Source of the DNA: Desulfovibrio gilichinskyi
GTDB taxonomy: Bacteria; Desulfobacterota; Desulfovibrionia; Desulfovibrionales; Desulfovibrionaceae
Length of the DNA: 64,000 bases
Reading direction: 5' to 3'
NCBI RefSeq assembly: GCF_900177375.1
Contig: NZ_FWZU01000005.1
Location: forward strand, 310,001 to 374,000
Numbering within the stretch: the first letter of the stretch is position 1; each line of letters starts with the position of its first letter. The notes beneath the pieces are model-generated. The model was given only the letters and a program-made list of their open reading frames with translations, was not told the origin of the DNA and ran no database searches. A program made the position numbers and the translations under genes. Below are positions 46,676 through 55,685 of this stretch, piece after piece.

Positions 46676-46852
46676 ATGGAAATAATCGCTCAATTGGAAG
46701 AACGTTTCGATAAAATGCTGCAGAAGATTAAACAACTGGAAGAGGAAAATGCATTTCTTCTTGAAGAACTCGAGCAAGAGAAACAACGTAAGGACGAAGT
46801 CCGTAGTCGTATCGAGTCTCTTCTGAATAAAGTTGAAGGAAATCTTGAATAG
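46676..46852 (+). CDS. zapB: ZapB-like coiled-coil division protein
   Basis: A 58-residue protein that is almost entirely one coiled coil (MEIIAQLEERFDKMLQKIKQ, then LEEENAFLLEELEQEKQRKD). Size, heptad pattern and position immediately upstream of zapA match ZapB-type division factors, though such sequences diverge quickly. The Shine-Dalgarno is weak (GAAGA). It ends 52 bases before zapA. Confidence 0.75.
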   Translation: MEIIAQLEERFDKMLQKIKQLEEENAFLLEELEQEKQRKDEVRSRIESLLNKVEGNLE

Positions 46853-46904
46853 GAATTTTTATCTTTATGTTCGGGATTTAGCCTTTTTTATGGTGTAAGC
46901 TCGA

Positions 46905-47198
46905 ATGGATGATAATAAAATTCTAGAGGATGATGGTAGTTATACAAATATGCCTCGTTACACTATACCGGTTCTCGGCCTTGAAATATCGTTCAAGACT
47001 GATGCGGACAAAATAAGAATAGAAGCCGCAAAGGATGTGCTTGAAGACCGGTTCGGTGAACTTACTCGAGGCGGAAAGGATGTGAGCAGGGAAAAGTTGC
47101 TGACTTGTTTAGCCCTGAGCCTTGCTGATGACTATCTTGAAAACAGCCGCAAGCTAGAAATGATGGAAGAGAAGATAAACGCGCTATTAGAGAAGTGA
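46905..47198 (+). CDS. zapA: Cell division protein ZapA
   Basis: A 97-residue FtsZ-bundling protein. The N-terminal beta/alpha head (YTIPVLGLEISFKTDADKIR) and the C-terminal dimerisation coiled coil (LALSLADDYLENSRKLEMME) fit the family. The first 18 residues are an acidic extension. A 6S RNA gene follows, the same zapA-ssrS linkage as in many proteobacteria. Confidence 0.88.
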   Translation: MDDNKILEDDGSYTNMPRYTIPVLGLEISFKTDADKIRIEAAKDVLEDRFGELTRGGKDVSREKLLTCLALSLADDYLENSRKLEMMEEKINALLEK

Positions 47199-47239
47199 TT
47201 TGTAGTCGTTAAGATGATTACAATTTAGGATATAGATAT

Positions 47240-47425
47240 ATTTCCCTGGGGAGTTCGTGATTGCCCTATAGATTCTGAACCAATATATTGAAAAAGGGAG
47301 CAAGTATCATCGGAGTGGTGTGCATGCCCGGTTTACCGGGAAGCCTGAAATTCCGAGTACAGCGCCCACCTGTTAGACTCGGTTCTAACTTCTACGGCAA
47401 CACGGCGCTCCGGGGTCCCTAACAG
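47240..47425 (+). ncRNA. ssrS: 6S RNA
   Basis: The segment directly after zapA has the architecture and core of 6S RNA, the RNA that binds sigma-70 RNA polymerase. The 5' arm ATTTCCCTGGGGAGTTCGTG aligns by position with the E. coli 5' end. The hallmark core GTGTGCATGCCCGG / CCGGGAAGCCTG lies at about 47321-47350. The 3' arm CGGCGCTCCGGGGTCCC can partly re-pair with the 5' arm. Length is about 185 bases. The ends are estimated, not mapped. Confidence 0.88.
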
Positions 47426-47436
47426 GATTTCCAGAA

Positions 47437-47471
47437 TTTATGACAATTAAAGGGATATTAGTTGTCATAAA
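47437..47471. repeat. 10-bp inverted repeat downstream of 6S RNA
   Basis: TTTATGACAA and TTGTCATAAA are perfect arms around a 15-base centre. There is no T-run, so it may be an operator for rny or a processing stem rather than a terminator. Confidence 0.6.
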
Positions 47472-47611
47472 GCTGTTTAGTCCGCTACTCCTCTGCTAAC
47501 AGCCTCCGTCTCTTTTCTATTCTCCATGGAAGATTGTTACCTCTGATCGTTTGTTGATCGGTAGTGAAAAATCAGGTCTTAGAGGGCCTGTCAACATAAA
47601 AGGAGAATGGC

Positions 47612-49168
47612 ATGGTTGGGGATTTCTTTCTAATATTATTGGGAATGGCCCTGGGTGCCGCAGGCGGATATGCCCTGCACCGATATGTGAATTCTAAGCG
47701 TATAGCAGATTCACAAGGGTTAGCTGACAGGATTGTGCAGGAGGCTCGTAAAGAAGCCGAAGCCATGAAAAAAGAACTCAGACTCCAAGCTCAAGCTGAA
47801 GTATATACTCTCAAAAAAGAGCAGGAAAATGAGTTTAAAGAAATTGAACGCGGCCTGAAAAAACAGGAAGAGCGTCTTCAGGAAAAAGAAGAGCGTCTTG
47901 AGAAAAAGCTTGAAACTGTAGCAGCAAAAGAGTCTGAAGTACTGGCTCTTGAAAAGCGCATGATCAAGCAGGAAAAGAAACTCGAAGAACTTCGTGAAGG
48001 CCTTGAAAGAAGAAAAGATGAGCACGAGCGCAAATTGCAGGAAGTTTCAGGGCTGACTGTTGAAGAAGCTCGCGAAAAGCTCATGACGGAAATAGAAAGC
48101 CGGACTCGCCACGAAGCCGGGAAAATGGTTCGTGCGATTGAAATGGAAGCAAAGGAAGAAGGCAGCCGCAAAGCTCGTAAGATTCTTGCTCTTGCTATTC
48201 AGCGTTACTCCGGTGACTACATTAATGAACAGACAGTCACAGCTGTCGGTTTGCCTTCAGAAGACATGAAAGGACGTATTATCGGGCGTGAAGGTAGAAA
48301 TATCAGAGCTCTCGAAGCCGCGACAGGAGTTGATCTTATTATTGATGATACTCCTGAAACCGTTGTCCTTTCCGCATACAGCCCGCTTCGCCGTGAAATA
48401 GCAAAACAGGCTCTTGAAAGACTTATTCATGACGGTCGTATCCACCCTGCCCGCATCGAAGATGTTGTTGCTAAAGTTGAGCAGGAAATGGATGTTAAGC
48501 TTCGGGAAATCGGTGAACAGGCTACATTTGATGTAGGTGTTCACGGTATTCATCCTGAGATTGTAAAACTTCTCGGACAGTTGCAGTACAGAACCAGTTA
48601 TTCTCAGAATGTACTTCAGCATTCACTCGAAGTTGCGTTTCTTTGCGGCATTATGGCTGCGGAACTCGGAATGGATGAGAAGATTGCTAAACGTGCAGGT
48701 CTGCTTCATGATATCGGTAAAGCTGTTGACCATGAAATCGAAGGTCCTCATGCTGTAATCGGTGCTGATCTTGCTAAAAAACATGGTGAATCCAAAGAGA
48801 TTATCCATGCGATTCAGGCTCATCATGAAGATATTCCTCCTCAGTCAATTCTGGCAACACTAGTTCAAGCTGCAGACAGCCTTTCCGGAGCACGTCCCGG
48901 AGCAAGAAAAGAACTTCTCGAAAACTACGTTAAGCGTCTTGAAGAACTTGAAAATGTTGCTACCGGATTTGAAGGTGTATCAAAAGCATACGCAATTCAG
49001 GCCGGTCGCGAGATCAGAGTTATGGTCGATGCTGAAAAAGTTACCGATGATAACACTCATATGCTCTGTAAAGACATTGCTACTAAGATTGAAAACAATA
49101 TGACCTATCCAGGTCAGATTCGAGTAACCGTTATACGCGAACGTCGTTCCGTAGGTTATGCTAAATAG
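47612..49168 (+). CDS. rny: Ribonuclease Y
   Basis: A 518-residue endoribonuclease of mRNA turnover. An N-terminal membrane anchor (DFFLILLGMALGAAGGYAL) leads into a long coiled coil (residues 30-200). The KH domain (GRIIGREGRNIRALEAATGV) and the HD domain with RAGLLHDIGKAVDHE follow. AAAGGAG precedes the ATG. Its presence suggests an RNase Y-based degradation system in this organism. Confidence 0.97.
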   Translation: MVGDFFLILLGMALGAAGGYALHRYVNSKRIADSQGLADRIVQEARKEAEAMKKELRLQAQAEVYTLKKEQENEFKEIERGLKKQEERLQEKEERLEKKLETVAAKESEVLALEKRMIKQEKKLEELREGLERRKDEHERKLQEVSGLTVEEAREKLMTEIESRTRHEAGKMVRAIEMEAKEEGSRKARKILALAIQRYSGDYINEQTVTAVGLPSEDMKGRIIGREGRNIRALEAATGVDLIIDDTPETVVLSAYSPLRREIAKQALERLIHDGRIHPARIEDVVAKVEQEMDVKLREIGEQATFDVGVHGIHPEIVKLLGQLQYRTSYSQNVLQHSLEVAFLCGIMAAELGMDEKIAKRAGLLHDIGKAVDHEIEGPHAVIGADLAKKHGESKEIIHAIQAHHEDIPPQSILATLVQAADSLSGARPGARKELLENYVKRLEELENVATGFEGVSKAYAIQAGREIRVMVDAEKVTDDNTHMLCKDIATKIENNMTYPGQIRVTVIRERRSVGYAK

Positions 49169-49182
49169 ATGAGTTTTATAGC

Positions 49183-49209
49183 GGCCCGGAGGGTCTGTCC
49201 CTTCGGGCC
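49183..49209 (+). terminator. Hairpin after rny
   Basis: GGCCCGGAGGG pairs with CCCTTCGGGCC (one G-U pair) around TCTGT. The following bases are pyrimidine-rich but lack a continuous T-run, so termination may be partial and ymdB could be co-transcribed. Confidence 0.6.
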
Positions 49210-49261
49210 GACCTTCCATCCGCTTCTTTATTTCCTCTACAAATTTCAGATCAGCCGCTAG

Positions 49262-50062
49262 GTGAGCACAGTGCGGATTCTTTTTCTCGGTGACATATTC
49301 GGCAGACCCGGACGCAAGGGTATTGCACTAAAACTGACTGACCTCCGAAAGAAGCTCAGTCTTGATCTTATTGTGGCCAACGGAGAAAACGCTTCATCCG
49401 GGGTAGGTCTTTCTCTTAAAAATGCTAAAGAGCTTCTCGAGTGCGGGATTGATGTTTTAACATCCGGAAATCATATCTGGAAATTCCAGAATTTATACTC
49501 GTATCTTAATTCCTGCGATAGAATCGTCAGGCCTGCCAATGTTGCTGAAGGTGCTCCCGGGAGAGGCTGGACTTCTTTTCGAATACGGGAAGGGTTATCG
49601 ATAGCTGTTGTGAATCTTCAAGGTAGAACTTTTATGAGCGCGTGCGAATGTCCGTTTCGCTGTGCTGACAAAGTGCTTGAAGAGATCCCGCCTGAGATAA
49701 AGATAATTTTAGTAGATTTTCATGCTGAAGCAACGTCTGAAAAGCAGTGTCTCAGCAGGTATCTGGATGGTCGTGTTTCGGCTGTTTTCGGAACGCATAC
49801 TCATGTTCAGACCAATGATGCGAAAATACTTGAAAACGGGTGCGGGTATATCACGGACGCAGGGATGTGCGGTCCTGTTGATTCGTGCCTTGGACTTGCC
49901 GCCGGACCAGTGATCAAACGATTTGTGACAGGATTACCCCAGAAATGGCGTGTTGCCGGTGGCCCTGTTGAACTGCAAGGCGTTTTACTTGAGGTTGATG
50001 AGGTAACTGGAAAAACTGTTTCCATTGACGCTTGGAAGACAGATCAGATTATCGGATGCTGA
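49262..50062 (+). CDS. ymdB: YmdB-family metallophosphoesterase
   Basis: A 266-residue calcineurin-like phosphoesterase of the YmdB/TIGR00282 group, some members of which hydrolyse 2',3'-cyclic nucleotides. Metal-binding motifs are LGDIFGRPGRKG, NGENASSGVGLS, TSGNHIW and FGTHTHVQTND. It directly follows rny, the conserved rny-ymdB pairing seen in Gram-positive bacteria too. The start is a GTG with a poor Shine-Dalgarno; a GTG three codons later is an alternative. Confidence 0.92.
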   Translation: MSTVRILFLGDIFGRPGRKGIALKLTDLRKKLSLDLIVANGENASSGVGLSLKNAKELLECGIDVLTSGNHIWKFQNLYSYLNSCDRIVRPANVAEGAPGRGWTSFRIREGLSIAVVNLQGRTFMSACECPFRCADKVLEEIPPEIKIILVDFHAEATSEKQCLSRYLDGRVSAVFGTHTHVQTNDAKILENGCGYITDAGMCGPVDSCLGLAAGPVIKRFVTGLPQKWRVAGGPVELQGVLLEVDEVTGKTVSIDAWKTDQIIGC

Positions 50063-50127
50063 AAATTAATATGTTTAAATTTGCTTTTTTATAGGGCAAT
50101 CACGATAAATTCAATAAAGAGGTTAAC

Positions 50128-51396
50128 ATGAATATTTATGACGAACTTAAGTGGCGCGGTTTGATTCATCAGGTTTCTGACGAAGAAAAGGTACGCGAAT
50201 ATTTGTCTACTCCCGGCAGGAGCATGTATTGCGGCTTTGACCCGACTGCGGACAGTCTGCACATTGGTAATCTGGTCCCTCTTCTTTGCCTTGTGCGGAT
50301 GAAAAGAGCCGGACATAATCCGTTGTTTCTCCTTGGAGGGGCAACCGGACGAATCGGCGATCCAAGCGGGAAGGATAAAGAACGTGAGTTTTTGAGTATT
50401 GATAAGATTGAAGCTCAGGCTGCAAATATCAAAGCTCAGATTGAAGCTTTTTGTGAGCGCAATACAGGTTCTAAGGCAGAAGTCGTTAATAACTATGACT
50501 GGACAAAAGGTATTTCCTTTCTTGAAATGCTCCGTGATGTAGGTAAGCATTTCACTGTAAACTGGATGCTTGCCAAAGAATCTGTTAAAGGCCGTTTCGG
50601 ACGCGAAGATGTAGGTATTTCTTATACAGAATTCAGTTACATGCTTCTTCAAGGATTCGATTTTTATCATCTCTTCAATGAAAAAGGATGTCAGTTGCAG
50701 ATTGGCGGCGGCGATCAATGGGGCAATATTACTGCCGGTTGTGAGCTTATTCGCCGTAAGGCAGCAGGCGAAGGTTTTGCGCTAACCTTTCCGCTCATTA
50801 CTACTGCTTCCGGTAAGAAATTCGGTAAAAGTGAAAAGGGCGCAATTTTCCTTAATGCTCAAATGACATCTCCTTATGCTTTCTATCAATTCTGGATCAA
50901 TACTGATGACAGGGACGTCATTAACTTCCTTAAGTTTTTCACCTTCTTGACTGAAGAAGAAATTGCAGAGCTTGAAAAAAGCCACGCGGAAGCTCCTCAT
51001 ATGCGTATTGCCCATAAGCGTCTTGCTGAAGAAACAACCATTATGATTCACGGCAAGGAAGAACTTGAAAAAGTTCAGGCTGCAACGGTTGCTCTATTCG
51101 GCGGCGGGGACGTAAAATCTGTAGATTCCGCAACACTTCGTGAAGCTATGGAAGCGGCTCCTGGAATAGAATATACAGCTGATGCTATTCCTGATATCCC
51201 GCAGATTCTTATTGATCTAGGACTTGCAAAATCAAAAGGTCAAGCCCGCAAAGATATCACTGCCGGCGGCCTTTATATAAATAACGAGCGTGTCAGTGAT
51301 CCTGAATATGTTCCGGCTGAAGCTGATTTTATCGGCGGAGAAGTTCTGCTTATCCGTAAAGGAAAGAAAAGTTACGGCCTTGTAACCCGCAAATAG
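50128..51396 (+). CDS. tyrS: Tyrosyl-tRNA synthetase
   Basis: A 422-residue class I aminoacyl-tRNA synthetase. The HIGH-type motif is HIGN in PTADSLHIGNLVPLL. The KMSKS-type loop is KFGKS in GKKFGKSEKGAIF. Tyrosine recognition is visible in YTEFSYMLLQGFDFYHL and GGGDQWGNITAG. A C-terminal S4-like RNA-binding domain follows (GQARKDITAGGLYINNERVS). AGAGG precedes the start. Confidence 0.97.
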   Translation: MNIYDELKWRGLIHQVSDEEKVREYLSTPGRSMYCGFDPTADSLHIGNLVPLLCLVRMKRAGHNPLFLLGGATGRIGDPSGKDKEREFLSIDKIEAQAANIKAQIEAFCERNTGSKAEVVNNYDWTKGISFLEMLRDVGKHFTVNWMLAKESVKGRFGREDVGISYTEFSYMLLQGFDFYHLFNEKGCQLQIGGGDQWGNITAGCELIRRKAAGEGFALTFPLITTASGKKFGKSEKGAIFLNAQMTSPYAFYQFWINTDDRDVINFLKFFTFLTEEEIAELEKSHAEAPHMRIAHKRLAEETTIMIHGKEELEKVQAATVALFGGGDVKSVDSATLREAMEAAPGIEYTADAIPDIPQILIDLGLAKSKGQARKDITAGGLYINNERVSDPEYVPAEADFIGGEVLLIRKGKKSYGLVTRK

Positions 51397-51418
51397 TTTT
51401 TGTATTATGTTTTTTATC

Positions 51419-51461
51419 GCGACCCGCTTAAGCAAAGAGCTTTTCCGGGTCGCAATTTTTT
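51419..51461 (+). terminator. Rho-independent terminator after tyrS
   Basis: GCGACCCG pairs with CGGGTCGC around an 19-base loop that can itself pair (AAGC/GCTT), followed by AATTTTTT. Confidence 0.85.
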
Positions 51462-51550
51462 AAGCGATACCGACTTTTCTTTGCAACCAAGGTTAAGCGG
51501 GGTACTCTTCCGTATTGTTACTTTACAGTTTCTTGAAAACAGGGGGTAAT

Positions 51551-51994
51551 ATGCGACTGATCTTTATCGCTTTCGCGGTTATTTTCGGAGCCTTGGCACC
51601 GACTCAGGCCGGGGTGAACATGAAATTGCGAAATTTTGTGGGTGACCCCATACTGGCGGCAACTGTTTCCTTTGCTGTCGGTACGGTTGCTTTGATCGCC
51701 TATGCCTACTTTACCAAAATTTCTGTTCCGGCAATCGGTGCAACTTTGAAAGGTCCTTGGTGGATGTGGACCGGTGGATTCATGGGTGCCTTTTTTGTAG
51801 CTTCTGCTGTGATCATTGCGCCTGTTCTCGGTGCGGGAACAATGATGTGCTGGATGATTGCAGGGCAGATGGGAGCCTCAATTATTCTGGATCACTTCGG
51901 CCTCATAGGGTACGCCGTACGGGAGGCTTCTCCGATGAGAATCCTCGGTGTTCTGTTTGTTGTTGCCGGTGCTGTAATTATTGAAAAATTTTGA
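51551..51994 (+). CDS. YdcZ-type small membrane transporter (DMT superfamily)
   Basis: A 147-residue membrane protein with about five helices, of the DUF606/YdcZ group. It starts LIFIAFAVIFGALAPTQAGV and contains GDPILAATVSFAVGTVALIA, WWMWTGGFMGAFFVASAVII and MIAGQMGASIILDHFGLIG, all typical of the group. The ATG at 51551 follows AGGGGG. It is a half-size (one five-helix unit) DMT protein, so it should dimerise. No second half is adjacent. Substrate unknown. It lies 38 bases before the prenyltransferase gene. Confidence 0.88.
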   Translation: MRLIFIAFAVIFGALAPTQAGVNMKLRNFVGDPILAATVSFAVGTVALIAYAYFTKISVPAIGATLKGPWWMWTGGFMGAFFVASAVIIAPVLGAGTMMCWMIAGQMGASIILDHFGLIGYAVREASPMRILGVLFVVAGAVIIEKF

Positions 51995-52032
51995 TTAAAT
52001 TAAATTGTGGCTGGATTGATAAGGAGTATGTT

Positions 52033-52917
52033 TTGACTGATTTATTGCGTAATAAATTAAGAATTCTATGGACTGATACAGCTATTGTCTGCCGGATGAT
52101 TAAAATTGAACATTCAATTTTTGCTCTGCCGTTTGCCTACATGGGGCTTTTCCTTGCAGCTGATGGATGGCCTGGGGTTAAACCCTTTTTACTGCTGACA
52201 ATTGCAATGATCGCGGTAAGATCCTTTGCTATGGCCTTTAACAGGCTTGTTGATATTAATATTGACAGTGAAAATCCCAGAACACGTACCCGTCCATTAG
52301 TTACGGGAGAATTGTCATCTGTTTTCACCCTATTTTTTATTTTAATCTGCGGAGTTATTTTTGTAGTTGCCTGTAAAAACATGAATGAGCTTTGCTACAA
52401 ATTGTCCTACTTCGCTCTTGCATGGTCAGCATTTTATTCCATTACCAAGCGTTTTACAAAGTTGTGCCATTTTGTACTCGGATCAGTTCTCGGCCTTGCT
52501 CCTCTTGCAGGTTGGCTCTGTGTTGATCCTCATTTTACCTTACCTGCCGTACTTTTTTTCACAGGAGTCCTTTTCTGGGTTGCAGGATTCGATATCCTTT
52601 ACGCAACGCAAGATAGAAAATTTGACAGAGGTCGGGGACTTTTTTCCATTCCAGCCTGTCTCGGACTTCAGAGCTCTCTTACTATTTCCACATTCTGCCA
52701 TGTAAACACAGTAATTTTCTTTTTACTGGCCGGACTTTCAGCCGGACTTGGATGGATATATTTCACAACCACTGCTATTGTTGGCGGGATTATGATTTTT
52801 GAGCATCAAGTCATCTCTGCCGAAGACATGAGCCGTGTGAATATGGCGTTTTTTTCTCTGAACGGTGTGATCTCAGTTGTTCTATTCATCGGCACTTTAC
52901 TGGATATTCTCTGCTAA
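52033..52917 (+). CDS. UbiA-family prenyltransferase (4-hydroxybenzoate/MqnP-like)
   Basis: A 294-residue polytopic prenyltransferase for quinone biosynthesis. The two aspartate motifs that bind prenyl diphosphate and Mg are NRLVDINIDSENPRTRTRPL and DILYATQDRKFDRGRGLFSI. The start is set at a TTG with AAGGAG upstream; the frame is open further 5' but without a ribosome-binding site. In menaquinone-using sulfate reducers the likely role is MqnP of the futalosine pathway, but UbiA-type activity cannot be separated by sequence alone. Confidence 0.92.
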   Translation: MTDLLRNKLRILWTDTAIVCRMIKIEHSIFALPFAYMGLFLAADGWPGVKPFLLLTIAMIAVRSFAMAFNRLVDINIDSENPRTRTRPLVTGELSSVFTLFFILICGVIFVVACKNMNELCYKLSYFALAWSAFYSITKRFTKLCHFVLGSVLGLAPLAGWLCVDPHFTLPAVLFFTGVLFWVAGFDILYATQDRKFDRGRGLFSIPACLGLQSSLTISTFCHVNTVIFFLLAGLSAGLGWIYFTTTAIVGGIMIFEHQVISAEDMSRVNMAFFSLNGVISVVLFIGTLLDILC

Positions 52918-52932
52918 ATTAGGGGATTTTTT

Positions 52933-54252
52933 ATGGATATATCAATTATTGAGGAATTTTTACGAAACGACCTTATTAAATGGCTTCATGATTTTCAACG
53001 ATCTATAATTGATGGTTTTTTCTCATGGCATGGAGCCGCTGAGGTCGCTCTTGTTCCTTTGATTTTTTTTCTAGGAAAATATTTTCATAAAAAAGTTACT
53101 CCTAAAATCGAAGAGTCGCTAAAAGGAAAACTGCCGAAAATCGTGCGTGAGAGTCTTTTTGTAAAGACAATTCTCCGGGAAGTAGGGCTGATTTTAAGTG
53201 TTCTTCTTTTCAAATTGTCGGTTTTTATTTTGTCGGCTCATCATTACAAGCCGAGCTTACTTGTTATTGCCGGTTCACTTACTGCTGCATGGGTAATTAT
53301 TAAAATTGCTTCCAGCCTGGTTATGAACACGTTTTGGGCCAGAGTTATTTCAACAACAGCCTGGGTCATGGCGGCTCTTAATGTTTTCGGATTACTTGGA
53401 AAAACCGTAGCTTTTCTTGATACTGTAGGATTTGTCTATAATGATAAAAACCTCTCGATCATAGTCCTTTTCAAAGGGGCCATCCTCCTTTTAGCGCTGG
53501 TTCAAGTCGCTACTTTCTCAAATAAAATTGCTCAGGACAGGATAGCAAAGTCCCGGTCACTTTCTCCTTCATTGCAAGTTCTTCTTTCTAAGGCATGCAA
53601 ACTCGGACTCATGGCTTTAGCTATATATTTGGGACTGAAAGGAATCGGGGTCGACTTTACCGGCCTGACAGTCTTCTCCGGAGCCGTCGGTGTCGGCGTC
53701 GGTTTCGGTTTGCAGAAAGTTATATCCAATCTTGTCTGCGGAGTTATTTTGCTTCTTGAGCGATCTATTAAACCCGGCGATATTATAGAAGTCGGAAACG
53801 CACGCGGTAAGATTAAATCTCTCAATGCCCGTTTTATAGCAATGGAGACATTTGATAAGAAAGAGTACTTGATTCCCAACGATTCACTAATCACAGGGCA
53901 GGTTATAAACTGGACCTACGGTGATAGTACCGTAAGGCTTAGAATCCCTTTCGGCGTCGCTTATTCCTCTGATGTTCGCGAGGCCATTAAAGTAAGCGAA
54001 GCCGCAGCCCTGACGGTAACAGGAGTGCTTAAAAATCCTGCACCGGCATGCCGTATGACCGGATTCGGCGCAAGTTCCGTTGATTTTGAATTAAGAATCT
54101 GGATCGGAGACCCTGAAAAAGGAACTGGAAGGGTAAAATCCGATACATTGCTTGCGATCTGGGACGCATTCAAAGAAAAAGGAATTGAATTCCCATTTCC
54201 CCAGCAGGATATTTTTATCAAAAACCTTCCAGCGAAGCCGGAAGAAAGTTAA
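52933..54252 (+). CDS. MscS-family mechanosensitive channel
   Basis: A 439-residue small-conductance mechanosensitive channel-like protein. Several N-terminal membrane helices precede the pore helix and beta domain. The pore region is rich in Gly/Ala (FSGAVGVGVGFGLQKVISNL) and is followed by the beta-domain signature RSIKPGDIIEVGNARGKIKS and KKEYLIPNDSLITGQVINW. AGGGGA precedes the ATG. It should release solutes on hypo-osmotic shock. Confidence 0.94.
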   Translation: MDISIIEEFLRNDLIKWLHDFQRSIIDGFFSWHGAAEVALVPLIFFLGKYFHKKVTPKIEESLKGKLPKIVRESLFVKTILREVGLILSVLLFKLSVFILSAHHYKPSLLVIAGSLTAAWVIIKIASSLVMNTFWARVISTTAWVMAALNVFGLLGKTVAFLDTVGFVYNDKNLSIIVLFKGAILLLALVQVATFSNKIAQDRIAKSRSLSPSLQVLLSKACKLGLMALAIYLGLKGIGVDFTGLTVFSGAVGVGVGFGLQKVISNLVCGVILLLERSIKPGDIIEVGNARGKIKSLNARFIAMETFDKKEYLIPNDSLITGQVINWTYGDSTVRLRIPFGVAYSSDVREAIKVSEAAALTVTGVLKNPAPACRMTGFGASSVDFELRIWIGDPEKGTGRVKSDTLLAIWDAFKEKGIEFPFPQQDIFIKNLPAKPEES

Positions 54253-54274
54253 AATTTATTTTCACGATGCAAAC

Positions 54275-54309
54275 AAAAAGCCCGCAACTTATTTAATTGC
54301 GGGCTTTTT
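54275..54309. terminator. Bidirectional terminator between the MscS and HDAC-family genes
   Basis: AAAAAGCCCGCAA and TTGCGGGCTTTTT are perfect 13-base arms around a 9-base loop, serving both convergent genes. Confidence 0.95.
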
Positions 54310-54353
54310 GCTTTTTTGTAGGCGCATTATCCTAATGGTCATTTCTTACGCTT

Positions 54354-55673
54354 TCAGAAACCGTAGCGCAGGTATTCTTTTTCTCTGCGGTTGATCATCT
54401 GTATGTAGCGGTATTTGCTTTTTACCTGGGCCTCTTCCATTATCGAATAGCCAAGGTTCCGGCACTTCTCACAAGCCCCTATGGGGATCTCAATCCCAAA
54501 CCCGATAGGGCCGTTTTCCTTTTGAGTTTCCACTTTGAGCAACCCGCGGCAATGGTCACATAAAAATAGAGATTCCGTTTGTGACTCTGTAAAGCCTTCT
54601 GTGTCATAGAAAATATTGCGATGACGTACTGACCAGTCGCCTTTTATGATTCCTTCGCTGCTCTGCGCCGGAGGGTTGAAATAAACCTCAGGGATAGTAT
54701 CGCAAAGCATTTGAATATAGTTCAGAACATCAGCTGATTCTTTGAGCGATTCAGGATTCCATGCCGGTTCGCGCACATGGGAGTAATCAACTCCTGCCAT
54801 AGCAAGGCTGATACCCAAATTTACATACGGTAATGCTCCTTGAATGGCGTATCCGCCTTCAAGTACCGCAATGTCCGGTTTTAGCATAGTGTTGAGCGCA
54901 GCGTACCCCTGCGCTGAAAAATTCATATTGGTAATAGGGTCAGTAAAATGGTTATCCTGCCCTGCGGAGTTAATGATCAGATCCGGTTTGAAGTCAGCCA
55001 GTAAGGGCATAACTATCTGTTCCATGACCATCATGAACCCTGCGTCTGAAGTTCCGGGAGGAAGTGGAATATTGACAGTCCGTCCCAGCGCTTTCGGTCC
55101 ACCGGCATCTTTCGGAAATCCTGTACCGGGGTAAAGGGTTCGTCCATCCTGATGCATGGAAATGAAAAGAGTATCGGGATCGTGCCAGTACACATCCTGC
55201 GTGCCGTCGCCGTGATGGCAATCCGTATCAACAATGGCTATGCGTTTTTGTCCGTATTTTTCACGGATGTGCTCGCACATGATGGCTTCGACGTTGATTG
55301 TGCAGAACCCGCGTGATCCTTGTACCGTCTTCATTGCATGATGCCCCGGAGGGCGCACCAAGGCAAAGGCGCGGTCTCTTTCCCCCTGCATTATCAGTTC
55401 TGCTGCTTTAATGGCTCCGCCTGCTGAAATATAATGAGAACGTGTCGCTATTGCTTCCGCTTCCGGAAAGCAGAAATGGACTCTTTCGATATCTTCTGTC
55501 TTTGCCACTTCGGGCTTGTATTCGCGTATTCCTTCAATATCAAAAAGACCTTCTTCACGCAGTTGGTCCTGAGTGTATAAAAGGCGTTCTTCCCTTTCCG
55601 GGTGAGTCGGCGAGATAGCCCAGTCAAATGCAGGGAAAAATATAATTCCCAGACTGTTTTCAGCCTTGAGCAT
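54354..55673 (-). CDS. Histone-deacetylase-family amidohydrolase
   Basis: A 439-residue zinc amidohydrolase of the HDAC/acetylpolyamine deacetylase superfamily. The charge relay and zinc site are intact: RPPGHHAMKTVQGSRGF (tandem His), DTDCHHGDGTQDVYWHD (Asp and His ligands), GQDNHFTDP (third ligand) and the catalytic-tyrosine segment LEGGYAIQGALP. Beyond residue 370 there is an extra C-terminal domain with CDHCRGLL and CEKCRNLG, a probable zinc ribbon. It should hydrolyse an acetyl-amide bond, on a small molecule or protein lysine. It lies 12 bases after the hydantoinase gene, forming an operon. CGGAG precedes the ATG. Confidence 0.92.
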   Translation of the reverse strand: MLKAENSLGIIFFPAFDWAISPTHPEREERLLYTQDQLREEGLFDIEGIREYKPEVAKTEDIERVHFCFPEAEAIATRSHYISAGGAIKAAELIMQGERDRAFALVRPPGHHAMKTVQGSRGFCTINVEAIMCEHIREKYGQKRIAIVDTDCHHGDGTQDVYWHDPDTLFISMHQDGRTLYPGTGFPKDAGGPKALGRTVNIPLPPGTSDAGFMMVMEQIVMPLLADFKPDLIINSAGQDNHFTDPITNMNFSAQGYAALNTMLKPDIAVLEGGYAIQGALPYVNLGISLAMAGVDYSHVREPAWNPESLKESADVLNYIQMLCDTIPEVYFNPPAQSSEGIIKGDWSVRHRNIFYDTEGFTESQTESLFLCDHCRGLLKVETQKENGPIGFGIEIPIGACEKCRNLGYSIMEEAQVKSKYRYIQMINRREKEYLRYGF

Positions 55674-55685
55674 AAAAACTCCGTT

